From positions 186,001-250,000 of the forward strand of contig NZ_AJWX01000003.1 in NCBI RefSeq assembly GCF_000263855.1: a DNA stretch of 64,000 bases. Direction: 5' to 3'. Below the pieces are notes generated by a model, which saw only the letters and a list, made by a program, of their open reading frames with translations, was not told the origin of the DNA and did no database searches. Numbering within the stretch: the stretch's first letter is position 1; each line of letters begins with the position of its first letter. The stretch comes from Pseudomonas sp. M47T1 (GTDB lineage Bacteria; Pseudomonadota; Gammaproteobacteria; Pseudomonadales; Pseudomonadaceae). The position numbers were made by a program, and so were the translations under genes. Shown here one piece after another: positions 17,974 to 25,825 of this stretch.

Positions 17974-20145
17974 ATGGCACACCAACGTTTGTTTCTGGCG
18001 AGGCCCTTGGGCGGCCTGGCATTGATGTCCTGCTCGTGGGCAGCCCTGGGCGAGGGCGCGCCGGTGCAGCTGGAGCACCTGCGGGTGGAGGGCGAGCGCG
18101 AACGGCGCTACAAGGCCGAGCGCTCGGCCTCCCACAAGCTCACCGAACCATTGCTGGATGTGCCACAGACGGTAACGGTGGTGGGCGAGCAGATCATTCG
18201 CGAGCAGAATGCCCTGAGCGTGCGGCGCATCCTGTCCAATGTGTCGGGTATCACCTTTGATGCGGGCGAGGGCAACGGCGGCTCCGGGGACCTGATCAAC
18301 ATCCGTGGCTTCAACGCCAGCAGCAATGTCCAGCTCGACGGCCTGCGCGACAGCGCCCAGACCTCGCGCAGCGACAGCTTCAACCTGCAGGCAGTTGAAG
18401 TACTCAAGGGGCCCAATTCGGTGTTCGGCGGGGCCGGCACCACGGGCGGCACCATCAACCTGATCAGCAAGGCGCCCCAGGCCGACGCCTTCACCGAACT
18501 GGGGCTGGGGCTGGGTACCGACCACTACCGGCGGCTCACGCTGGACACCAACCAGCCGTTGACCGAGGTCGGCACCGGCAGTGCCGTGCGCCTGAACCTG
18601 ATGGCCCACGAAAACGACGTGCCTGGCCGCCCGCACATCGACCGCGAGCGCTGGGGGCTGGCGCCTTCGCTGTTGCTGGGCCTGGGCGAGGACACGCGGC
18701 TGACCCTCAGCTATTTCCACCAGCAGGACAATGGCCTTCCCGACTACGGGCTGCCCACCCACCAGGGCAAGGTCATCGACGGCGTGAAGCGCAGCAGCTA
18801 TTTCGGCTGGCGTAACCTGGACAAGGACCGCATCGATACCGACCGCTTCAGCGTTGCGTTCGACCACGACTTCAGCGACGCATTGTCCCTGAACACCACC
18901 CTGCGCTATGCCAGGGTCGAACGCCACGCCGTGGTCTCGGCTTCCCATGTCGACCGCGACGGCCTGCCAGCGGGCAAATACCGGCCCGCCGGGCCCCAGG
19001 GCTTTGCCCGGGACATCGTTACCGATCAATGGCTCGGCAACACCAGCCTGACCAGCCATTTCGACACCTTCGGCATCGGCCATGCGCTGGTCACCGGGGT
19101 GGAAGTGTCCTACGAGCGCTACCGGCGCGACGCCGGCAACTACAACATTCGCACGCTTGCGGCGGATCACGCCTACGACCTGGCCAACCCACCGGGTTAC
19201 TGGCATGGCCCGATCAAGCGCAGCCCCGAAGCGTCCATGCGCAACCGCCTGCAGAACACCGCCCTGTATGCCTTCGACACCTTGAGCCTGGCGCCGCGCT
19301 GGGACCTCACCCTGGGCCTGAGCCATGACTGGATCGACGGCAGCAGCCTGGAGCGCAAGCCCGGCGGCACCAGCACCGAGTACAACACCCGCGATGCAGT
19401 GCTCAGCCATCGTGCCGGGCTGGTGTACAAACCGGCGGAAAACGGTCGGGTCTACCTGGCGTACGGCAACTCGTTCAACCCGTCGGCCGAAAGCCTGGTC
19501 AGCGGCGGCTATGGCGTAACCCGGGGCACTGCCAAGGCGGCGCCAGAAACCAGCCGCAGCTGGGAGCTTGGCACCAAGTGGGCGTTCCTGGCGGGGGACC
19601 TGCAACTGGACGCCGCGCTCTTCCGGGTGCAAAAAGACAACGTCAGGGAAAAGCTGGCCACCGGCGAATCGCTGCTGGCTGGCACGCAACGGGTGCAAGG
19701 CCTGGAGCTGGGCGCCAGCGGTCGCCTGACTTCCCAATGGCAGGTATTCGCCAACTACACGTATATGCAGAGCCAGACGCTGAAGTCTGCCACCAACCGT
19801 GCGGCCGAAGGTCAGGCACTGGCCAATACGCCGCCGCGCTCATTCAGCCTGTGGACCACCTACCAAATGCCAGGTGATTGGCGTGTGGGTTACGGCCTGC
19901 GCCATGCCAGCGAGCGAAACCTGCGCAATGACGAAACCCACAAGGCCGATGGCTACTGGGTGCACCAGGCCATGCTGGGCTACCAGGTGAGTGAGCAACT
20001 GGACCTGCAGTTGAACCTGGATAACCTGCTGGACACCCACTACGTCGAGCGGATACGGCAAGTGACCGGCAACGGCAAACGCTCTTCGTCCATAGAATAT
20101 GGCGACGCCAGGTCGGCGGTGTTGTCAGCGGTTTATCGTTTCTGA
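17974..20145 (+). CDS. TonB-dependent siderophore receptor
   Basis: 723-residue outer-membrane gated channel, likely for a ferric (catecholate-type) siderophore. A signal peptide ends near residue 25-27. A plug domain follows (about 45-160: LLDVPQTVTVVGEQIIREQN, LINIRGFNASSNVQLDGLRD, VEVLKGPNSVFGG), then a 22-strand-type barrel ending in SAVYRF with terminal Phe. There is no N-terminal STN signalling domain, so no sigma/anti-sigma control is implied. ATG 17974 follows GGGAGG (about 17959-17964). I see no clear Fur box in the 146-bp gap. Located between a MexL-like gene and a MexJK-like pump, an unusual position. Confidence 0.88.
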   Translation: MAHQRLFLARPLGGLALMSCSWAALGEGAPVQLEHLRVEGERERRYKAERSASHKLTEPLLDVPQTVTVVGEQIIREQNALSVRRILSNVSGITFDAGEGNGGSGDLINIRGFNASSNVQLDGLRDSAQTSRSDSFNLQAVEVLKGPNSVFGGAGTTGGTINLISKAPQADAFTELGLGLGTDHYRRLTLDTNQPLTEVGTGSAVRLNLMAHENDVPGRPHIDRERWGLAPSLLLGLGEDTRLTLSYFHQQDNGLPDYGLPTHQGKVIDGVKRSSYFGWRNLDKDRIDTDRFSVAFDHDFSDALSLNTTLRYARVERHAVVSASHVDRDGLPAGKYRPAGPQGFARDIVTDQWLGNTSLTSHFDTFGIGHALVTGVEVSYERYRRDAGNYNIRTLAADHAYDLANPPGYWHGPIKRSPEASMRNRLQNTALYAFDTLSLAPRWDLTLGLSHDWIDGSSLERKPGGTSTEYNTRDAVLSHRAGLVYKPAENGRVYLAYGNSFNPSAESLVSGGYGVTRGTAKAAPETSRSWELGTKWAFLAGDLQLDAALFRVQKDNVREKLATGESLLAGTQRVQGLELGASGRLTSQWQVFANYTYMQSQTLKSATNRAAEGQALANTPPRSFSLWTTYQMPGDWRVGYGLRHASERNLRNDETHKADGYWVHQAMLGYQVSEQLDLQLNLDNLLDTHYVERIRQVTGNGKRSSSIEYGDARSAVLSAVYRF

Positions 20146-20160
20146 CCCGCCGTGGGGTGA

Positions 20161-20192
20161 TTTACTGTACTATGGAGTACAAATAATATAAA
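20161..20192 (+). promoter_or_regulatory. Pump promoter with a perfect 16-bp palindrome
   Basis: TGTACT-ATGG-AGTACA (20166-20181) is a perfect inverted repeat lying directly before TATAAA (20187-20192), a -10-like hexamer, and after TTTACT (20161-20166). A palindrome between -35 and -10 is where a TetR repressor would act, so this is a candidate operator for the MexL-like protein. The -35 spacing (20 nt) is long, so promoter details are uncertain. Confidence 0.5.
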
Positions 20193-20217
20193 CGCCCCTC
20201 ACTGAAGGTCGCCCACC

Positions 20218-21318
20218 ATGTTGCGCCACGTCTTGCCCGCTGTCGTGTCCATGAGTCTGGTGCTGTTGCTTGCTGCCTGTGGCCAGGAGCAAGCCCCCCC
20301 GCCGCGGGTACGCCCGGCCATGGTGGTGCAGCCGCAACCGGCGGGTGCAGTGGTGGAAAGCTACCCCGGCGAGGTGCGCGCGCGGTTCGAGCCGGACCTG
20401 GCCTTTCGCGTGGGCGGCAAAGTGATCAAGCGGCTGGTGGATGAGGGCGACCGGGTCAAGGCCGACCAGCCACTGGCCGAACTCGACCCCCAGGACACCC
20501 GCCTGCAACTGGAGGCCAGCCGGGCCCAGGTGGCGGCGGCCGAAGCCAACCTGAACATGGTGCGTGCCGAGCGTGAGCGCTATCAGAAACTGGTGGACCG
20601 CGGCATGGTCAGCCGTTCGCTGTTCGACAACACCGAAAATGCCTACCGCGCGGGCCTGGCACGGCTGACCCAGTTGAAGGCCGAGAACCAGGTGGCGGGC
20701 AACCAGGCCGGCTATGCGGTATTGCGTGCGCCCCAGGCGGGTGTCATCGCTCGCCGGCAACTGGAAGTGGGCCAGGTGGTGGCCGCCGGCCAGACCGTGC
20801 TCACCCTGGCCGCCGATGGCGAGCGCGAAGTGCTGATCAGCCTGCCGGAGCAGGGCTTCACCCGTTTTCACCTGGGCCAGCCGGTGACCGTGGAACTGTG
20901 GGGGCAGCCGCAAACCCAGATACCCGGGCGCCTTCGTGAACTGTCTCCTGCCGCCGACCCTCGGTCGCGAACCTTCGCTGCGCGTGTGGCCTTCGACTCC
21001 GACAAGGTCGCCGCCGAGTTGGGGCAAAGTGCGCGGGTGAACGTCGAGGCTGACGGGCCGGTGCCGTTGTCGGTGCCCCTGGCAGCGCTGAGCGCGGATA
21101 ACGGCCAGGCCTATGTATGGCGCGTAGGGCCGGGCAATGTGCTGCAACGGGCCGTGGTCAGGGTTGGTCCTTACGGCGAGGATAGCGTGCCGGTGCTCGA
21201 AGGGTTGCAAACCGGCGACTGGGTGGTGGCGGCCGGCGTGCATGTGTTGCACGAGGGCGAGCAGGTGCGCCCGGTGGATCGCGGCAACCGCGTGGTGAAA
21301 CCGGCGGACAAGGAGTAG
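20218..21318 (+). CDS. RND efflux periplasmic adaptor lipoprotein, MexJ-like
   Basis: 366-residue membrane fusion protein that would link the RND pump to an outer-membrane channel. Lipobox LLLLAAC with Cys21; then biotinyl-lipoyl half (FRVGGKVIKRLVDEGDRVKA), an alpha-hairpin (QLEASRAQVAAAEANLNMVR), second lipoyl half (APQAGVIARRQLEVGQVVAA) and beta-barrel domain. Starts at ATG 20218 and ends 4 bp before the RND gene. No outer-membrane factor gene is nearby, as is also true of mexJK. Confidence 0.88.
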   Translation: MLRHVLPAVVSMSLVLLLAACGQEQAPPPRVRPAMVVQPQPAGAVVESYPGEVRARFEPDLAFRVGGKVIKRLVDEGDRVKADQPLAELDPQDTRLQLEASRAQVAAAEANLNMVRAERERYQKLVDRGMVSRSLFDNTENAYRAGLARLTQLKAENQVAGNQAGYAVLRAPQAGVIARRQLEVGQVVAAGQTVLTLAADGEREVLISLPEQGFTRFHLGQPVTVELWGQPQTQIPGRLRELSPAADPRSRTFAARVAFDSDKVAAELGQSARVNVEADGPVPLSVPLAALSADNGQAYVWRVGPGNVLQRAVVRVGPYGEDSVPVLEGLQTGDWVVAAGVHVLHEGEQVRPVDRGNRVVKPADKE

Positions 21319-21322
21319 CCCC

Positions 21323-24300
21323 ATGCGTTTCAACCTGTCCGAGTGGGCGCTCAACAACCGCCAGATTGTACTGTTCCTGATGCTGCTGCTGGCATTGGTG
21401 GGCACGCTGTCGTACACCAAGTTGGGGCAAAGCGAAGACCCGCCGTTCACCTTCAAGGCCATGGTCATCCGCACCTTGTGGCCCGGCGCCAGCGCCGAGG
21501 AAGTGGGGCGCCAGGTGACCGAGCGCATCGAGAAGAAACTCATGGAAACCGGTGAGTACGAGCGCATCGTCTCGTTCTCACGGCCCGGTGAATCCCAGGT
21601 CACGTTCATGGCCCGCGACTCCATGCCATCCTCCGAGATTCCCGAGCTCTGGTACCAGGTGCGCAAGAAAATCAGCGACATTCGCCAGACCTTGCCGCCG
21701 GACGTGCAGGGCCCGTTCTTCAATGACGAATTCGGCACTACCTTCGGTAACCTCTACGCCCTGAGCGGCGACGGCTTCGATTACGCGGTGCTGAAGGACT
21801 ATGCCGAGCGCATCCAGATTCGCCTGCAACGCGTGGCCGATGTAGGCAAGGTTGAGCTGATTGGGCTGCAGGACGAGAAGATCTGGATCGAGTTGTCCAA
21901 CGTCAAACTCGCTACCCTTGCGTTGCCGCTGAGTGCTGTGCAACAGGCCTTGCAGGCACAGAACACGGTCAGCACCGCAGGCTTTTTTGAAACCCCGGGC
22001 GAGCGCTTGCAGTTACGCGTAAGCGGGCGCTTCAAAACGGTGGAGCAGATTCGCCAGTTTCCCTTGCGGGTGGGCGACCGCACCGTGCGCATCGGCGATA
22101 TCGCCCAGGTGCATCGCGGCTTCAGCGATCCGCCGGCGCCACGCATGCGCTTCATGGGCCAGGACGCCATAGGTCTGGCGGTGGCCATGCAGCCGGGCGG
22201 TGACATTTTGCAACTGGGCAAGGCCCTGGAAACCGAGTTCGCCCAGATCCAGCAGAGCCTGCCGGCCGGCATGGAACTGCGCAAGGTGTCCGACCAGCCT
22301 GCGGCGGTGAAAGCCGGCGTCGGCGAGTTTGTGCGGGTGCTCGCCGAAGCGCTGATCATTGTGCTGCTGGTGAGCTTCTTTTCCCTGGGGTTGCGCACGG
22401 GCCTGGTGGTGGCATTGACCATTCCGCTGGTGCTGGCCATGACCTTCGCCGCCATGTACTACCTGGGCATCGGCCTGCACAAGATATCCCTGGGCGCACT
22501 GGTGTTGGCCCTGGGCCTGCTGGTGGACGACGCAATCATTGCCGTGGAAATGATGGCCATCAAGATGGAGCAGGGCCTGGACCGCATCAAGGCCGCCAGC
22601 TTCGCCTGGACCAGTACGGCCTTTCCGATGCTTACCGGTACCCTGATCACCGCTGCCGGCTTCCTGCCTATCGCCACCGCGCAATCGAGCACGGGCGAGT
22701 ACACCCGCTCGATTTTCCAGGTGGTGACCCTGGCCTTGCTGGCCTCCTGGGTGGCCGCCGTGATGTTCGTACCCTGGCTGGGGGAACGCCTGCTACCCGA
22801 CCTTGCTCAGCGCCACCGTGACAAGCACGGCGCCGAAGGGCCAGACCCTTACGGCACACCGTTCTACCAGCGCGTGCGGGCCACGGTGGGCTGGTGCTTG
22901 CGGCGCCGCAAGACCGTGATTGTCGCCACCCTGGCGTTGTTCGTGGGCTCGCTGGTGCTGTTCCGCTTCGTGCCGCAGCAGTTCTTCCCGGCCTCCGAAC
23001 GCCATGAATTGATGGTTGACCTGAAACTGGCCGAAGGCGCCTCGCTCACCAACACCGCCGAACAGGTGCAGCGCCTGGAGGCAATGCTCAAGAACCATCC
23101 GGGTATCGAAAACTACGTGGCCTACGTGGGCACCGGATCGCCGCGGTTCTACTTGCCATTGGACCAGCAACTGCCCGCCGCCAGCTTTGCCCAGTTTGTG
23201 GTGCTGGCGCAGGACGTGGAGCAGCGTGAAACCCTGCGGCTGTGGCTGATCGACACGCTGGATGAGCAATTCCCCATGCTGCGCGGACGTGTCACGCGGT
23301 TGGAGAACGGCCCGCCCGTGGGCTACCCGGTGCAGTTCCGGGTAACCGGCGAACACATTGACGAGGTGCGCGCCCTGGCCCGCCAGGTGGCGGCCAAGGT
23401 GCGCGAGAACCCCCACGTGGTGAACGTGCACTTGGATTGGGAGGAGCCGAGCAAGGTGGTGTACCTCAACATCGATCAAGACCGCGCCCGGGCGCTGGGT
23501 GTCAGTACTGCTCAGTTGTCCCAGTTGCTGCAAAGCTCGCTCACCGGTACCAGCGTCAGCCAGTTCCGCGAAGACAACGAGCTGATCGAGATCCTGTTGC
23601 GCGGCACCTCCGCCGAGCGCAGCGAACTGTCGCGCCTGCCCAGCCTGGCCGTGCCCACCGACAACGGCCAGAGCGTGGCCTTGTCGCAGATCGCCACCCT
23701 GGAGTACGGCTTCGAAGAGGGCATCATCTGGCACCGTAACCGCCTGCCAACCGTCACCGTGCGCGCTGACATCTATGACCAGCAGCAACCGGCCACCCTG
23801 GTGGCGCAAATCCAGCCAACCCTGGCAGGCATTCGCGCGCAACTGCCCGATGGCTACCTGCTGGAAGTGGGCGGCACCGTAGAGGATTCGGAGCGCGGGC
23901 AGAACTCGGTCAAAGCCGGGGTGCCCTTGTTCATCGTGGTGGTGCTGACGCTGTTGATGGTGCAGCTGCGCAGCTTTTCACGCATGTTCATGGTGTTTCT
24001 CACCGCGCCGTTGGGGCTGATCGGCGTAACCCTGTTCCTGCTGGTATTCCGTCAGCCGTTCGGCTTCGTGGCCATGCTGGGCACCATCGCCCTGTCGGGC
24101 ATGATCATGCGCAACTCGGTGATTCTGGTGGACCAGATAGAACAGGATATTCGCAGTGGCGCAGCGCCCTGGCACGCGATCATCGAGGCCACGGTAAGGC
24201 GCTTGCGCCCCATCGTGCTCACCGCGCTGGCCGCAGTGCTGGCCATGATCCCCCTGTCACGCAGCGGCTTCTTCGGGCCGATGGCCGTGGCCATCATGGG

Positions 24301-24391
24301 TGGCCTGATCGTGGCCACGGCCCTGACGTTACTGTTTTTGCCGGCGTTGTATGCGGCGTGGTTCAGGGTTCGGGATGTCTCGGAAATTTGA
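21323..24391 (+). CDS. RND multidrug efflux transporter, MexK-like
   Basis: 1022-residue inner-membrane proton-driven pump of the AcrB/MexB superfamily. Twelve membrane segments in the usual 1+5+1+5 pattern. The proton-relay Asp pair is in ALGLLVDDAIIAVEMMAIKM (about residues 400-401), and a Lys is expected in the second half. Periplasmic porter motifs include TLWPGASAEEVGRQVTERIE. P. aeruginosa MexK exports triclosan and some antibiotics; substrates here are unknown. Translationally close to the adaptor (4-bp gap). Confidence 0.9.
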   Translation: MRFNLSEWALNNRQIVLFLMLLLALVGTLSYTKLGQSEDPPFTFKAMVIRTLWPGASAEEVGRQVTERIEKKLMETGEYERIVSFSRPGESQVTFMARDSMPSSEIPELWYQVRKKISDIRQTLPPDVQGPFFNDEFGTTFGNLYALSGDGFDYAVLKDYAERIQIRLQRVADVGKVELIGLQDEKIWIELSNVKLATLALPLSAVQQALQAQNTVSTAGFFETPGERLQLRVSGRFKTVEQIRQFPLRVGDRTVRIGDIAQVHRGFSDPPAPRMRFMGQDAIGLAVAMQPGGDILQLGKALETEFAQIQQSLPAGMELRKVSDQPAAVKAGVGEFVRVLAEALIIVLLVSFFSLGLRTGLVVALTIPLVLAMTFAAMYYLGIGLHKISLGALVLALGLLVDDAIIAVEMMAIKMEQGLDRIKAASFAWTSTAFPMLTGTLITAAGFLPIATAQSSTGEYTRSIFQVVTLALLASWVAAVMFVPWLGERLLPDLAQRHRDKHGAEGPDPYGTPFYQRVRATVGWCLRRRKTVIVATLALFVGSLVLFRFVPQQFFPASERHELMVDLKLAEGASLTNTAEQVQRLEAMLKNHPGIENYVAYVGTGSPRFYLPLDQQLPAASFAQFVVLAQDVEQRETLRLWLIDTLDEQFPMLRGRVTRLENGPPVGYPVQFRVTGEHIDEVRALARQVAAKVRENPHVVNVHLDWEEPSKVVYLNIDQDRARALGVSTAQLSQLLQSSLTGTSVSQFREDNELIEILLRGTSAERSELSRLPSLAVPTDNGQSVALSQIATLEYGFEEGIIWHRNRLPTVTVRADIYDQQQPATLVAQIQPTLAGIRAQLPDGYLLEVGGTVEDSERGQNSVKAGVPLFIVVVLTLLMVQLRSFSRMFMVFLTAPLGLIGVTLFLLVFRQPFGFVAMLGTIALSGMIMRNSVILVDQIEQDIRSGAAPWHAIIEATVRRLRPIVLTALAAVLAMIPLSRSGFFGPMAVAIMGGLIVATALTLLFLPALYAAWFRVRDVSEI

Positions 24392-24602
24392 ATAATCGAG
24401 AGAGTGGCGCGACCTTGGCTATCCCTGTCTCACATTCAGATTAAATTGAGACAGCGATGATTAAGCCGCCCATTGTTCTCGCGCCCGAGAAAGCGACTAT
24501 TGCGCGTTCCGTTACATTGCCATCAGCGTCTTGCTGAGGCATGCAGCGCGCGCTCAACGGCTTGGCCGATAAAGCCAATCCAGCGGACCTGGCGTTGACC
24601 TG
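24392..24602. other. Intergenic stretch without recognisable gene
   Basis: About 210 bp between the pump gene and the convergent DUF4197 gene. Short open frames exist on both strands but none has a ribosome site or recognisable product; I see nothing else here apart from the terminator/REP-like hairpin that follows. Confidence 0.4.
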
Positions 24603-24640
24603 GAAAAGCCGTGGCTGCTGCCTTGGGCAGCGGCCACGGC
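24603..24640 (-). terminator. Terminator of the DUF4197 gene (REP-like hairpin)
   Basis: On the minus strand GCCGTGGCCGCTGCC-CAAG-GCAGCAGCCACGGC forms a long stem with one offset, followed by TTTT. It lies directly after the stop at 24647. The loop and inner stem (GCCTTGGGCAGCGG) match the 2497-2587 repeat family, so a REP copy appears to serve as terminator. Confidence 0.7.
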
Positions 24641-24646
24641 ATTCAG

Positions 24647-25336
24647 TCACAGTGCGCTGAACACTTTCTTCGCCAGGCTGGTGGCCGCCTGTGCCGGGTT
24701 CTTGCGGATGCTGGCTTCCTGTGCGGCAATTTCCTTGAACAGGCCGTTCAGGGCTTGTTCGGTTACGTAGCCTTCCAGGTTGGAGTCCTTGGAGTCGATA
24801 ACCCCGAGGCTGGCGGCCTGGCCGGCGAAGCTGTTGTATTTCTGCGCCAGGCCAACCTTGTCTGTGGCTTGCTTGACGATGGGCAGGAACTTGGCGCGGA
24901 TCTGTTCGCGGCTGGTCTTGCTCAGGTACTGGGTGGCCGAGTCGTTGCCGCCGGTGAGAATGCCCTTGGCGTCGGTAACGGTCATTTTCTTCACGGCGTC
25001 CACCAGCAGCGCCTGGGCTTGTGGCACGGCGGCTTCGGCCGCCTGGTTCATACTGGTTTCCAGGGCGTCGACCTGGCTGCCCATGCCCAGTTTCTTCATG
25101 GTCTTGGCAGCCTTGCCCAGCTTACCCGGCAGTTCGATGCGCACATCCGGGTTGTTGTTGAAGCCACCAGGGGTACCCAGTTGCTTCACGGCAACCTGGG
25201 CGCCTTGGGTCAGGGCGTCTTTCAGGCCGCCGCTGGCGTCACCCTGTGACAGGCTGGACAGGTCCAGGGCGAATGCGTGGGAACACAGCAGCAGGCCAGC
25301 CATCAGGCCGGCAAAGGGGGCGGAGCGACGAAGCAT
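24647..25336 (-). CDS. DUF4197 domain periplasmic protein
   Basis: 229 residues with a Sec signal peptide (MLRRSAPFAGLMAGLLLCSH, cleavage after AFA). The mature protein is the DUF4197 helical domain: SLSQGDASGGLKDALTQGA, VRIELPGKLGKAAKTMKKLG, and KKMTVTDAKGILTGGNDSAT. Function unknown. AAGGA is spaced 8 nt from ATG 25336. Probably cotranscribed with the upstream YbaY-like lipoprotein gene, 27 bp away. Confidence 0.85.
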   Translation of the reverse strand: MLRRSAPFAGLMAGLLLCSHAFALDLSSLSQGDASGGLKDALTQGAQVAVKQLGTPGGFNNNPDVRIELPGKLGKAAKTMKKLGMGSQVDALETSMNQAAEAAVPQAQALLVDAVKKMTVTDAKGILTGGNDSATQYLSKTSREQIRAKFLPIVKQATDKVGLAQKYNSFAGQAASLGVIDSKDSNLEGYVTEQALNGLFKEIAAQEASIRKNPAQAATSLAKKVFSAL

Positions 25337-25363
25337 GGCAACATCCTTGGGGTAATGGTCGGG

Positions 25364-25762
25364 TTAGCGAGCGGGGTTCAGGCGAATACGCAACGGCTGT
25401 GGGTCTTGGCCGTCCAGGTGCACGGTGTGCTGTTCGGTACTGATGAACAATAGTTGGCCGTCAGCCTCAACGCGGGCGCTGACGGCATAGCGATGCCCGG
25501 GCTGGATTTGTCGTGGGTCGTACTGCAGGTGGAAAGGCAGCGGCACCTGGCCCTTGATGGGCCCGTTCTGGCTGGCCAGCGTCTGCGCGGGGGCATCGGC
25601 CAGCGACACGTCCTGCAGGCTCACGCTGAGGGTGGCAGTGGGGGGCAGCGCCATGCGTTGCAGGTAGAACACTTCACCGTCCAGGCTGGCCTTGGGCTCG
25701 CTATCAACGCTGGTGCAGGCGCCCAGCAGGGCACTGAGCAGCACGAGGGTGAGTTTCTTCAT
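25364..25762 (-). CDS. YbaY-family lipoprotein
   Basis: 132 residues; lipobox LLSALLGAC (Cys16). The mature part is a small beta-rich domain of the YbaY/DUF4377-like type, with FYLQRMALPPTATLSVSLQD and PFHLQYDPRQIQPGHRYAVS, typical of outer-membrane lipoproteins of unknown function. First gene of a two-gene unit with the DUF4197 gene. Confidence 0.8.
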   Translation of the reverse strand: MKKLTLVLLSALLGACTSVDSEPKASLDGEVFYLQRMALPPTATLSVSLQDVSLADAPAQTLASQNGPIKGQVPLPFHLQYDPRQIQPGHRYAVSARVEADGQLLFISTEQHTVHLDGQDPQPLRIRLNPAR

Positions 25763-25825
25763 GGGCGGATCTCCGTATCGAGTGCAGCGAAAGAGTGCAC
25801 AGGATACGGATAATCGCCGCCTGAT

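Noticed and set aside
17872..19737. 621-codon minus-strand open frame over the TonB receptor
   Set aside because: Shadow of the receptor frame; no ribosome site and no recognisable domain.
24441..24650. Short frames between the pump and DUF4197 genes
   Set aside because: No ribosome site or recognisable product, and they run into a terminator hairpin.
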